Shown piece by piece: positions 8,332 through 15,745 of a DNA stretch of 64,000 bases. This DNA comes from CAKAHY01 sp963522175 (GTDB taxonomy: Bacteria > Bacillota > Clostridia > Lachnospirales > Lachnospiraceae), in the NCBI GenBank assembly GCA_963522175.1, contig CAUQXC010000001.1, positions 404,369 to 468,368 on the forward strand, given 5' to 3'. A program made the position numbers and the translations under genes. How positions within the stretch are numbered: position 1 is the stretch's first letter; each line of letters begins with the position of its first letter. Under the pieces are notes generated by a model. The model saw nothing but the letters and a program-made list of their open reading frames with translations, made no database searches and had not been told where the DNA came from.

Positions 8332-8874
8332 TTACTTTTCCACCTCGTATACAAGCTTCTTAAATGCAATATTTGTAACCAATTGAAGAAGCAAAGCCGC
8401 TTCCACAATAGGAACTATGCTGTACACAATAACTCTTGTCGGTAATATTGCCATAAAAGGAGCTTTAACGATTACAGCCGAAAGCCAATATGTGGTCCAC
8501 AACATTTTTCCTATTATATTTACAGGAAGTGTAACGGCAAGCACCTTTAGGTAGGAAGGATTTTTCAAAACATAGTTTCTTGCAAGACCTGCAACTCCTC
8601 CCATAAACATAGGTACCAGCATAAGCGGAACATCAAAACCCTGTCCTCTTAACATAGCACCGAGACAATCCGCAGCCGCTCCGACAATAATTCCCGAAAA
8701 CGGACCGAACATAAAACCTGCAAGCATTATAGGCACATTTCCGAATTCAATCCTTACCGACGGCATAGGATGAATCACCAAAAATCTCGTGAGTATTATG
8801 CTTATGGCGGTAAACATAGCCAATATGCTCATTTTCCTCACACTGAAATTGTTTCTTTGTTGATTGTTTAACAT
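8332..8874 (-). CDS. folT: folate ECF transporter substrate-binding membrane protein
   Basis: 180-residue S-component of an energy-coupling-factor importer with about six hydrophobic segments (for example MSILAMFTAISIILTRFLVI). Seen: the S-component patterns VRIEFGNVPIMLAGFMFGP and GAAADCLGAM. Assignment to folate rests on the THF riboswitch directly upstream and the abutting folC; folT-folC pairs are known in Firmicutes. The shared EcfA/EcfT module is not in the window. It could in principle carry another vitamin, but the context is strong. Confidence 0.88.
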   Translation of the reverse strand: MLNNQQRNNFSVRKMSILAMFTAISIILTRFLVIHPMPSVRIEFGNVPIMLAGFMFGPFSGIIVGAAADCLGAMLRGQGFDVPLMLVPMFMGGVAGLARNYVLKNPSYLKVLAVTLPVNIIGKMLWTTYWLSAVIVKAPFMAILPTRVIVYSIVPIVEAALLLQLVTNIAFKKLVYEVEK

Positions 8875-8882
8875 AAAAAAGA

Positions 8883-8921
8883 CCTCCTCATATTTTATCG
8901 CGCTACATAGGGATATGATGG
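8883..8921 (-). promoter_or_regulatory. candidate SD-sequestering helix in the folT leader
   Basis: UCAUAU (8913-8918) can pair with AUAUGA (8888-8893), and the preceding CC (8920-8921, past a bulged A) with the first GG of the GGAGG ribosome binding site at 8883-8887. This would be the expression platform of the THF aptamer acting on translation. No intrinsic terminator is seen between aptamer and folT. Pairing is seen; its regulatory role is inference. Confidence 0.45.
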
Positions 8922-8944
8922 CTGTCTTTTTAATCCGATATGCA

Positions 8945-9045
8945 GCAGCGGGATAGAAAACCGAACCGCATATTTAAAATAATATTTTCGTTCTTTTGAT
9001 ATCTCCCCTTCAAAAGACACTCATCGCTCGACTCTCTTCTCTGCC
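8945..9045 (-). ncRNA. tetrahydrofolate (THF) riboswitch aptamer
   Basis: Compared by eye with the folT-associated class I THF riboswitch. P1 pairs GCAG (9041-9044) with CUGC (8945-8948). P2 pairs AGAGAGUCGA (9028-9037) with UCGGUUUUCU (8955-8964), 10 pairs including wobbles. Then comes GCGAUGAGUGU, matching the conserved GCGUUAAGUGU segment. P3 pairs CUUUUGA (9010-9016) with UCAAAAG (8993-8999) around a loop with the conserved GGGA. The conserved AACGAA follows at once, then a short P4 and GCGGU. Location directly upstream of folT is the canonical context. I ran no covariance search. Confidence 0.85.
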
Positions 9046-9089
9046 AATAAATAATTTAACACATCTACATTATTTAGTTGCATATTTAG

Positions 9090-9118
9090 ATAATATCACA
9101 TAAAAGAATTTCTATCAA
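9090..9118 (-). promoter_or_regulatory. promoter of the folT-folC-lplA-lipA operon
   Basis: Minus-strand TTGATA (9113-9118), 17-base spacer, TATTAT (9090-9095). Transcription would begin about 40 bases ahead of the THF aptamer. Confidence 0.65.
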
Positions 9119-9183
9119 GTATAAACTATTATAGAAATTTACTATTTAGTATTTATTGTCATTATTTACACTGTGTTTATTCA

Positions 9184-9218
9184 ACAAAAAACGTCGGCAT
9201 GAATACCGACGCTTTTTT
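9184..9218. terminator. bidirectional intrinsic terminator
   Basis: CGTCGG (9192-9197) pairs with CCGACG (9206-9211) around an 8-base loop. A-run on the left and T-run on the right allow use in both directions; it ends the minus-strand wall-binding protein transcript that stops at 9355. The rest of 8875-9354 holds the folT leader and AT-rich DNA with no gene that I can support. Confidence 0.85.
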
Positions 9219-9354
9219 TATCGAGCTTAAACTTCTATTAAATTATTAAACAAATTATTAAAACTAGCAAAAAAATCCCGCTACCATCTTCATACTCTTT
9301 CCTTTAAACTTATTTTGCAGTCTAAGCCCTACCTTACAGCAAAAATAATTACTC

Positions 9355-10713
9355 CTATTTTACATACTTTCCGTTGCCGTCAACCTTATATCCGTCCGGA
9401 GTAAGCTCGTTATGATACATAGAACCGAGCGGACGTGAGTTAGGCTTGTTCATATAATACCATTCCCCGTCACTTCTAAGCTCCCAAGTAGCCATAGGAG
9501 TGTAAGGAGCCAGGTAATACCATTCTCCGTTTATAAAGTTCCAGCCCTTCAGCATTCTGCCGTCGGCACCGTTTAAATAATACCAGAAGCCGTCTTGGCT
9601 GTCTTTATGCCAACCTCTTTTAAGATTACTTTTTGAAGCATTCGTGTAATAATACCATTCTCCGTTATTAAGTAACCAGCCTTCTCTTGTTCTTTGCGGC
9701 ACATATACGGTACCGCCGGCTCCGCCCGAACCGCTTGATCTGCTTGTTTGGCTTTCGGTCTTTTCATATACCTCTATATTGTATGTAACATAGCCGTCGG
9801 AACTCGTAGCCGCCTTGGCTCTTTTTATGCAAACCTGAGCCGCATCGGATGCCGAAGCATATCTGTACTCATTTGCAGGGTATGGCTGAGCTGTATTTAT
9901 TCTGTATCTTGAGCTTCCAAGTTCAAACTCGGTACGAATATCAACCCATACATTATCACCGTTTACCGTACTCTGTTCACTGTACAAAAGAGTGTTGGAT
10001 GCCTGTTTAACGTAGTTTATCCTATAAGGCTGCTGTTTAACCTTTTCGCATACGAGGGTATATCTGACTACAGGTACCCCCGGATCAATCATGTCGTAAG
10101 CAACAACAATCTCAGGAACACCTGCATTCATTCTGAACTGACCGCCCGGGGTAGATGCTACGGATTGAGTCGACTTTACTATATAATGCTCGTTAGGGTC
10201 TGTAGGAGAATTCCCCGGTATATACGACTTTCCGAAAAACGAATATACATTAAACCACTCGCTGCCTCCGCTTCCCATTTTGAATGTTTTGTTTTTCTGC
10301 ACTATTTGATTTCCATTCTCATCTACAAATGTTACCTCAAAAGGAACATCTTTCAAAACTTCAAAATTTATTACAAGATCATATTCTTCACCTGAAAGCG
10401 GATCTGCAGGGTCTGAAAGACATCTTACACCCGCTACATTTGCACTTCTGCTTCCATCTCCGGTTGCAGTTCCTCTTACCAAAAGCATATCATTAGCATC
10501 CTTGGTAAGTTCAAGTCCTAAACCCAAAGTGGCATCACTGAATGTTGCCGCTGTTTCCAGTTTAAGTCCGAGAGGATAACTTATCGTAGCTCCCGACTCT
10601 ATCTGCCCGATATTGAAAGTCTTTGTCTGCGCCGCCTTCGTATTGATACCGTATATGATTACAAGTACCAATATAAGACTGAGAAATTTTAAATATCCGG
10701 ATATTTTTTTCAT
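9355..10713 (-). CDS. secreted protein with C-terminal wall-binding (choline-binding-like) repeats
   Basis: 452 residues from ATG 10713 (an ATG six bases earlier is too close to the GAAAGGAG site). An N-terminal signal segment (FLSLILVLVIIYGINTKAA) precedes a roughly 300-residue extracellular part with beta-rich, MucBP-like stretches (FEVTFVDENGNQIVQKNKTF and PYRINYVKQASNTLLYSEQS). The last 110 residues carry aromatic GW-type repeats (GWLLNNGEWYYY, GFWYYLNGADGRMLKGWNF, GEWYYMN), family known for binding cell-wall polymers. It ends TPDGYKVDGNGKY, closely resembling the end of the CAP protein at 54291. Lone gene with its own terminator. Function beyond wall attachment unknown. Confidence 0.85.
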   Translation of the reverse strand: MKKISGYLKFLSLILVLVIIYGINTKAAQTKTFNIGQIESGATISYPLGLKLETAATFSDATLGLGLELTKDANDMLLVRGTATGDGSRSANVAGVRCLSDPADPLSGEEYDLVINFEVLKDVPFEVTFVDENGNQIVQKNKTFKMGSGGSEWFNVYSFFGKSYIPGNSPTDPNEHYIVKSTQSVASTPGGQFRMNAGVPEIVVAYDMIDPGVPVVRYTLVCEKVKQQPYRINYVKQASNTLLYSEQSTVNGDNVWVDIRTEFELGSSRYRINTAQPYPANEYRYASASDAAQVCIKRAKAATSSDGYVTYNIEVYEKTESQTSRSSGSGGAGGTVYVPQRTREGWLLNNGEWYYYTNASKSNLKRGWHKDSQDGFWYYLNGADGRMLKGWNFINGEWYYLAPYTPMATWELRSDGEWYYMNKPNSRPLGSMYHNELTPDGYKVDGNGKYVK

Positions 10714-10861
10714 AGTCATTAACTCCTTTCTTTTATCCTTAGATTACTGTAAGCTATAAAGGGATTTATTCTGCTTCCCTCACAATTATAATATTTTTAT
10801 TCCCTTAATACTGAAATTTATCCTTACAATACTCTGACAGATAATTAAAGACAACTGTATA

Positions 10862-11347
10862 TTACCTTTCTATATACTTAATATCTACATCAATATTTTG
10901 AGTTTCATCATCTATATTCATAACCGCATAGCTCGGCAAACGATTTTCCTGTCTGGGATAAGACAGACTTCCCGGATTAAGCAAAATCAAACCGTTTTTA
11001 TTCTCATAAAAAGGTCTGTGTGTATGCCCGAACATAGCTATATCAAAGCCTCTCGCAACGGCTTCCGTTCTCAAACATTCAAGACCCAAACTTACACTGT
11101 AGATATGTCCGTGCGTAAGCAAGGTCCTATATTTACCGAGAAAAATTTCTCTTTCATCTTTGAGATAAGAGAAGAAATCATTATTTCCTTTTACCATAAC
11201 GCAGTCGGCATTCGCCATCATCTCAATTTTACCTTCACTTCCCTCTATATCTCCGAGGTGTATAAGCATATCTGCAGCTTCAGCTTCTATCGCCTTTATA
11301 AGTCTGCTTTCATCTCTGTGTGTATCACTGACAACTAATATTTTCAT
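10862..11347 (-). CDS. YfcE/MJ0936-type metallophosphoesterase
   Basis: 161 residues, calcineurin-like phosphoesterase fold. Metal-binding motifs in order: DTH (residues 8-10), GDIEG near 33, GNND near 54, THGH near 78, GHTHRP near 105, then the family ending LNPGSLSYPR. Probably a phosphodiesterase; the physiological substrate is unknown. Last gene of a four-gene operon; it overlaps the upstream rdgB by 23 bases. A second paralogue (13076-13621) starts the same operon. Confidence 0.9.
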   Translation of the reverse strand: MKILVVSDTHRDESRLIKAIEAEAADMLIHLGDIEGSEGKIEMMANADCVMVKGNNDFFSYLKDEREIFLGKYRTLLTHGHIYSVSLGLECLRTEAVARGFDIAMFGHTHRPFYENKNGLILLNPGSLSYPRQENRLPSYAVMNIDDETQNIDVDIKYIER

Positions 11348-11930
11348 TTTGTAATTTCTCCCTCATAAGCCTGAGAGCTTTTCCTCTATGGCTTATAGAA
11401 TTTTTCTCTTCGTCGCTAAGTTGGGCACTCGTACATGAATACTCGGGCAAATACAGTATAGGGTCATATCCGAAGCCGTTTTCTCCCGCTATCTCTTCGG
11501 CTATAAGCCCTTCCATAGTTTCCTGTGCGACAATCTCCTTACCGTCCGGCAATATACAGGTTATTGCGGCAACAAATCTTGCACTTCTTTCTTCACCCTT
11601 TGCATCCGCCATTCTCTCAAGTATTTTTTTGTTTTTCTCGGTATATGAAGTATTTTCACCCATATATCTTGCAGAATATATGCCCGGCTCACCGTTTAAA
11701 TAATCGATAATAAGCCCGGAATCGTCAGCCATAACAATGCCCCCGATAATTTCCCAAATTGCCCTAGCCTTTATAAGTGCGTTCTGCTCAAAACTTGTAC
11801 CCGTTTCTTCTATATCGATATCTATGCCGGCTTCCTTCATAGATATAATATCAACCTTAAGATCCTTCATTATTTGTCTGATTTCTCTCAGTTTATTTTC
11901 ATTTCCCGTGGCAAATACTATCCTACTCAT
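11325..11930 (-). CDS. rdgB: XTP/dITP pyrophosphatase (RdgB/HAM1 family)
   Basis: Hydrolyses non-canonical purine NTPs such as dITP and XTP to monophosphates. 201 residues, full length. Seen: FATGNENKLREI at the N-terminus, MADDSGLIID, GEPGIYSARYMG, GENGFGYDPILYLPEY and SHRGKAL, all family signatures. Overlaps the upstream methyltransferase by 8 bases and the downstream phosphoesterase by 23, so it is translated in a coupled chain. Confidence 0.96.
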   Translation of the reverse strand: MSRIVFATGNENKLREIRQIMKDLKVDIISMKEAGIDIDIEETGTSFEQNALIKARAIWEIIGGIVMADDSGLIIDYLNGEPGIYSARYMGENTSYTEKNKKILERMADAKGEERSARFVAAITCILPDGKEIVAQETMEGLIAEEIAGENGFGYDPILYLPEYSCTSAQLSDEEKNSISHRGKALRLMREKLQNENISCQ

Positions 11931-13083
11931 TTTTTGTCCTCTTAGGCGGCTTTGCTCCCATAAAAGAATAAATATAGGTTTTCAGCATACCGTTATATAT
12001 TTTCCTGTTTTTATCCTCTTTTCTTCCTATGTATTTAGGTGCATCTTCAAAAGAGGTTATCATGAACATCGACCATGAATCCAGCTTCGCAAAGCCCTCG
12101 CCCAAAGACTTATACAGGGCGGGAAGATTTTCCTTTTCTTCAAGCCTTTCGCCGTAAGGCGGATTTGTTATGATAAAACCGTACTTTTTAGTGCTTGAGA
12201 GCTTTGCTACATCTCTTTTCTGAAAATGTATGTATTCTCCTACACCGGCGTCCTCGGCATTTTGCTTTGCCGCCGCTATAACCTTGCCATCTATATCATA
12301 GCCTTGCAGCTGCAAGGTAAATTCATCCTTAATTTCTTCATCGAAGGCTTCGTCAAATGCCTCATACCATGTTTTTCTCGGAACTATATTTTCCCAGTTC
12401 ATAGCTTCAAACTGCCTGCTTCTTCCCGGGGCAATATTTTTGGCTATAAGAGCCGCTTCTATCAGGAAAGTACCCGAACCGCAAAACGGATCTATTAACA
12501 ATCTGTCGCTTTTCCACGGTGTCAGCATTATCAGAGCCGCCGCCAAGGTTTCCGTAATAGGTGCTTTCGCGGACAGTTTTCTGTAGCCTCGTTTATGCAA
12601 AGATTCTCCGCTTGTATCAAGCCCTACCGTAACAATATCCTTATTTATGCTTATCCTGAGCGGATACTGTGCTCCGTCTTCGGCAAACCAATCTTTTTTA
12701 TATACTGTTTTAAGCTTTTCAACCATGGCTTTTTTTACTATGGACTGTATGTCGGTAGGCGAAAAAAGCTTACTTTTTACGGAAGTCGCCTTTTTTACCC
12801 AGAATTTCGCATCTTGAGGCAGGTATTCCTGCCATTCCACGTCTTTTATCCCTTGGAAGAGGTCTTCATAGCTTAAGGCTTTAAACTGAGCTACGAGTAT
12901 CATCACCCTTTCCGTTGTTCTGAGCCAAATATTGGCTCTGGCTATAGCTTCAGCATCTCCCTCAAAATAAACTCTTCCGTCTTCAACTCTCGTAACCTCA
13001 TAGCCAATATCCGTAATTTCCCTTTTTAATACCGCCTCCATGCCGAAATGGCAGGGTGCGTACAATTCATATACCCTACTCAA
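11923..13083 (-). CDS. THUMP-domain class I RNA methyltransferase (YpsC/RlmL N-terminal type)
   Basis: 386 residues. N-terminal THUMP-type RNA-binding region (about 1-160), then an SAM-dependent methyltransferase: DPFCGSGTFLIEAA (motif I region), GYDIDGKVIAAAKQNAEDAG, and the NPPYGERL catalytic NPPY motif typical of N2-guanine or N6-adenine methylation. Family members modify 23S rRNA (RlmL/RlmK type); the target base is not determined here. It overlaps the preceding metallophosphoesterase by 8 bases and rdgB by 8. Confidence 0.92.
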   Translation of the reverse strand: MSRVYELYAPCHFGMEAVLKREITDIGYEVTRVEDGRVYFEGDAEAIARANIWLRTTERVMILVAQFKALSYEDLFQGIKDVEWQEYLPQDAKFWVKKATSVKSKLFSPTDIQSIVKKAMVEKLKTVYKKDWFAEDGAQYPLRISINKDIVTVGLDTSGESLHKRGYRKLSAKAPITETLAAALIMLTPWKSDRLLIDPFCGSGTFLIEAALIAKNIAPGRSRQFEAMNWENIVPRKTWYEAFDEAFDEEIKDEFTLQLQGYDIDGKVIAAAKQNAEDAGVGEYIHFQKRDVAKLSSTKKYGFIITNPPYGERLEEKENLPALYKSLGEGFAKLDSWSMFMITSFEDAPKYIGRKEDKNRKIYNGMLKTYIYSFMGAKPPKRTKNE

Positions 13084-13621
13084 TCTCTATCTCCCTTAAA
13101 ACATCCCCTTCAAAGGATAACACTTTAAAATTTTTTCCATCCAAAACAGCGTATGAATTCGGGTTCCCGCCCTTAGGCAAAGATGCCGAACCCGGGTTCA
13201 ATATATAAACATCATCCTGTTTTTTAGCTATAGGCAGATGTATATGCCCGAAAACAAAAGCATCACCTTTCTTAAGCGCAGGCAAATTCTCGGGCGATGA
13301 CAAATGCCCGTGTGTCAGGTAAAAGTTTATTCCGTTAAGCACAAGTATACTGTAATCAGCCATTATCGGAAACTCGAGTACCATCTGATCCACCTCGCTG
13401 TCACAATTTCCTCTGACCGCATATATACTGTCCTTTATTTCATTTAACATAAGGATCACATCCTTCGGATTGTAGTCCTTAGGTAAATCGTTTCTCGGTC
13501 CGTGATAGAGCAAATCTCCGCAAAGTATCAGTCTGTCCGCCCCCAATTCTTTAAATTTATCCACTACTTTTTTTGCATAGTATACACTTCCGTGTATATC
13601 GCTTGCAAACATATATTTCAT
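13076..13621 (-). CDS. YfcE-type metallophosphoesterase
   Basis: 181 residues starting at ATG 13621, where an AGGAG site sits seven bases upstream; the open frame extends further but without a start signal. Motifs: SDIHGS (9-14 region), GDLLYHGPRN, RGNCDSEVD, THGH, GHIHLP and LNPGSASLPKGG, matching YfcE (about 184 residues), a Mn-dependent phosphodiesterase. The promoter TTGACT-N16-TATAAA is directly upstream, so this is the first gene of the operon that ends with its paralogue at 10862. Confidence 0.92.
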   Translation of the reverse strand: MKYMFASDIHGSVYYAKKVVDKFKELGADRLILCGDLLYHGPRNDLPKDYNPKDVILMLNEIKDSIYAVRGNCDSEVDQMVLEFPIMADYSILVLNGINFYLTHGHLSSPENLPALKKGDAFVFGHIHLPIAKKQDDVYILNPGSASLPKGGNPNSYAVLDGKNFKVLSFEGDVLREIEIE

Positions 13622-13672
13622 AATTTGTCTCCTAATTTTCCGTTTGAAATGCTTCAATTTTACATATCTGAT

Positions 13673-13700
13673 TTTATACCATTTCAAGGCTTACAGTCAA
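13673..13700 (-). promoter_or_regulatory. promoter of the phosphoesterase-methyltransferase-rdgB operon
   Basis: Minus-strand TTGACT (13695-13700), 16-base spacer, TATAAA (13673-13678), about 50 bases before the start codon. Confidence 0.7.
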
Positions 13701-13724
13701 TATGATAGAAGCTTGACTTTATAC

Positions 13725-13756
13725 AAAAAAGATTGCAGAAACTTGCAATCTTTTTT
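13725..13756. terminator. bidirectional intrinsic terminator
   Basis: AAAAAAGATTGCA (13725-13737) pairs perfectly with TGCAATCTTTTTT (13744-13756). U-runs exist on both strands; it ends the permease transcript coming from the right. Confidence 0.85.
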
Positions 13757-13826
13757 AAATTACTTTTATCTGCTTTTTTTCTTGATTTTAAAACAAATAA
13801 TATTTATATCGATATTCTTATGTATC

Positions 13827-14708
13827 CTACATATCTTCTTTTTTACTTTCCAGGCTGAAAAACAGGACATCTGCAAGGAAATTAGATACAAACGTAAGCA
13901 TAAGCCCCAGCATACCTACCCCTATCAAAACACTATGGTCCTTATTCTTTATTGCCTCATAACCGAGTCTTCCTACGCCTTGCCACACAAACATTGTTTC
14001 CGTAATCAAATCCCCGAAAAAAAGACACGGTATTTGCAACAAAGCAAGGGCGATTATTACCAAGAATAACTTCTGCGGCTTATCGCTTAAAACATAGCTT
14101 CTTATACTTTTGCCATCTTCATAAGGTGCTCCAAAAATCTTTAGTATCTCCAAGCGTACATACTTTGAATAAACAAGTGTTTGAAATAAGGTCAGGAAAC
14201 ATACCGAAAATACCAGACGCTTAAACCCCGTCATATTTTCGATAAACAAAACCACTTTTTTTCTTATTTCATAGACTCTGAATTCCATATAGCTTTGCTG
14301 CAAATACATAAAATCTTTAAATATTGTCCATAATATAAACGCCAAAGGAATGGCTATACTTATCAAAATAAATAAAGTTACAGCGCCGTCAACCCCTGTA
14401 TTTCCTTTTGAAACAGCAATAAATCCGATAAACAAGCCCATGAAGGTACTAAGTATAAGAGATATGCCCGCAATTAACAATGTCTTCGGCATTCTGTCCT
14501 TAATAAGCACCATGACGGGGTCGGAATATTTTTTAGAATAACCGAACTCAAATCTAAGTACATTTTTCATCCATTCAAAGTATCTCAAATGTAAAACACT
14601 TTCATTTCCCAACTCTAAATATGTGTTAATGATCATAAATATTATTACGCTTGCCAGTGAAAAAAACAAAACGCTGAAAAAACCTTTTTTAATTATATAC
14701 CTTAACAT
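13827..14708 (-). CDS. degenerate OppB/DppB-type ABC permease, orphan
   Basis: 293 residues, about six membrane segments. The family ending is clear: ETMFVWQGVGRLGYEAIKNKDHS then a last helix with NFLADVL, matching the OppB pattern ET-VF-PG-G-L-A and N-D-Y. The cytoplasmic EAA loop that docks the ATPase is poor (YVRLEILKIFGAPYEDGKS, without the usual A-RAKG), and the usual DPR end is lost. No partner permease, binding protein or intact ATPase is nearby; a broken ATPase fragment lies at 15501-15660. Known family role: peptide, nickel or glutathione import. Inference: relic of a decayed transporter, possibly non-functional although the frame is intact. Confidence 0.75.
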   Translation of the reverse strand: MLRYIIKKGFFSVLFFSLASVIIFMIINTYLELGNESVLHLRYFEWMKNVLRFEFGYSKKYSDPVMVLIKDRMPKTLLIAGISLILSTFMGLFIGFIAVSKGNTGVDGAVTLFILISIAIPLAFILWTIFKDFMYLQQSYMEFRVYEIRKKVVLFIENMTGFKRLVFSVCFLTLFQTLVYSKYVRLEILKIFGAPYEDGKSIRSYVLSDKPQKLFLVIIALALLQIPCLFFGDLITETMFVWQGVGRLGYEAIKNKDHSVLIGVGMLGLMLTFVSNFLADVLFFSLESKKEDM

Positions 14709-14731
14709 ATTAAAGCCCTCAACTATAAAAT

Positions 14732-15439
14732 CTACCTGTTGTACCTTGCTCCGTTACCGAACTCAAACTTTCCCCCGGCTGCTCCTATTTCAAAGTGAAA
14801 CTTTGCGATTCCCAAATCCGTCAAATCGGCTATATAGTCATTGATTACACCTGCCGTAAGCACTCCGGACTTGTATTTGAAATGAGGCTTTTGCTTGTTT
14901 AAAGCACTGGGAGCAAGCAAAACACACTTCATCCCCTTCTCAACCCACTCCGGCACTTGTGAATCGGATGTCAACCTCTCGGACACAGGCTTTCTCTTTC
15001 CCGTAAATAAAGCTTTCAATATCTTATCCTTTATTGCCGGCTTATCAACCATACCTACCACTATGGCAGCAATGATGCATTCTCCCTCGGGAGTATCAAG
15101 CTTTTTTCTGTCAAAAGTACCTCCTACCCAGCAGGTACCAAGCCCCATATCCACAGCACTAAGAACCAGCTTTTCGCCGTAGTACCCCACTTTTTCACGA
15201 AAATGGGATAAATCGGGATTCCCCTTCATCAAAATCATACTGCGGACGTTTTTAAAAAAACCGTAGGATGTACGAATATCTGAAAAAGCTTCGCTTCCGT
15301 CCTCCACAAAGCTTATATTAAGTTCCGAATTTTTGTTTATATCGTCTATAAGTTCTTTTATTTTTTGAATCTTATCTTCGGCTATAGCTTCTTTTGTAAA
15401 AGTTCTTTGTGATTTTCTCTTTTCTATCGCTTGTATCAT
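14732..15439 (-). CDS. nitroreductase-family flavoprotein
   Basis: 235 residues. The start is ATG 15439 with GGGAG six bases upstream; an in-frame ATG 15 bases earlier would bury the ribosome binding site. Seen: IEKRKSQRTFTKEAI (the RRS-R-F FMN-binding N-terminus), KVGYYGEKLVLSAVDMGLGTCWVGGTF (family helix), and LLAPSALNKQKP. Probably an NAD(P)H-dependent FMN oxidoreductase of the TM-nitroreductase type; the acceptor is unknown. Lies between the ABC ATPase fragment and the orphan permease. Confidence 0.88.
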   Translation of the reverse strand: MIQAIEKRKSQRTFTKEAIAEDKIQKIKELIDDINKNSELNISFVEDGSEAFSDIRTSYGFFKNVRSMILMKGNPDLSHFREKVGYYGEKLVLSAVDMGLGTCWVGGTFDRKKLDTPEGECIIAAIVVGMVDKPAIKDKILKALFTGKRKPVSERLTSDSQVPEWVEKGMKCVLLAPSALNKQKPHFKYKSGVLTAGVINDYIADLTDLGIAKFHFEIGAAGGKFEFGNGARYNR

Positions 15440-15500
15440 ATTGCTCTCCCACATTTTATAAACTGATTTATATTAATTACCTTATGCCCTATACTTTACT

Positions 15501-15660
15501 TCATTTATCACAGCAATTCAAGCTTTCTGTCACAAAAGCAATCCACAATACAATCTTTAGACTTAGCTCCGGTATACTTACCATACACACTCTCTGACTT
15601 TGACCTCCCGAAAGCTCATGAAGGTAAGCAGATAAATATCTTTTCTCCAATCTGCACCAT
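15501..15660 (-). pseudogene. fragment of an oligopeptide-type ABC transporter ATPase
   Basis: On the minus strand one frame reads LEKRYLSAYLHELSGGQ, then SQRVCMV, and a degraded tail to a TGA at 15501-15503. HELSGGQxQRV is the ABC signature of OppD/OppF-type ATPases (typically YPHELSGGQRQR). The Walker A part is absent, the Walker B region (should read like IICDEP) has decayed to KIVLWIAFV, and there is no start. About 50 codons remain. It is bounded on the right by the terminator hairpin at 15661. With the orphan OppB-like permease at 13827 it indicates the remains of one peptide/nickel ABC operon. Confidence 0.75.
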
Positions 15661-15700
15661 AGAAAAAGACTATAGACGAATCCATCTATAGTCTTTTTCT
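15661..15700. terminator. strong bidirectional terminator
   Basis: Perfect 16-bp stem, AGAAAAAGACTATAGA (15661-15676) with TCTATAGTCTTTTTCT (15685-15700), 8-base loop, T-rich on both strands. It ends the transcript of the 15746-16963 gene. Confidence 0.85.
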
Positions 15701-15745
15701 ATAATTTGTAATTTAAGCCTTACTTATTTTATACTTCTTTGTATA

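Noticed and set aside
8100..8408. 102-codon minus-strand frame across the folT-folC junction
   Set aside because: Out of frame with both, which abut as TAA-ATG; composition is typical of a shadow.
9250..9330. Nine-codon frame MKMVAGFFC with a ribosome-binding-like AAAGGA on the minus strand
   Set aside because: Too short and without any context or conservation evidence.
14895..15182. 95-codon plus-strand frame in the nitroreductase gene
   Set aside because: Antisense shadow; no start signal.
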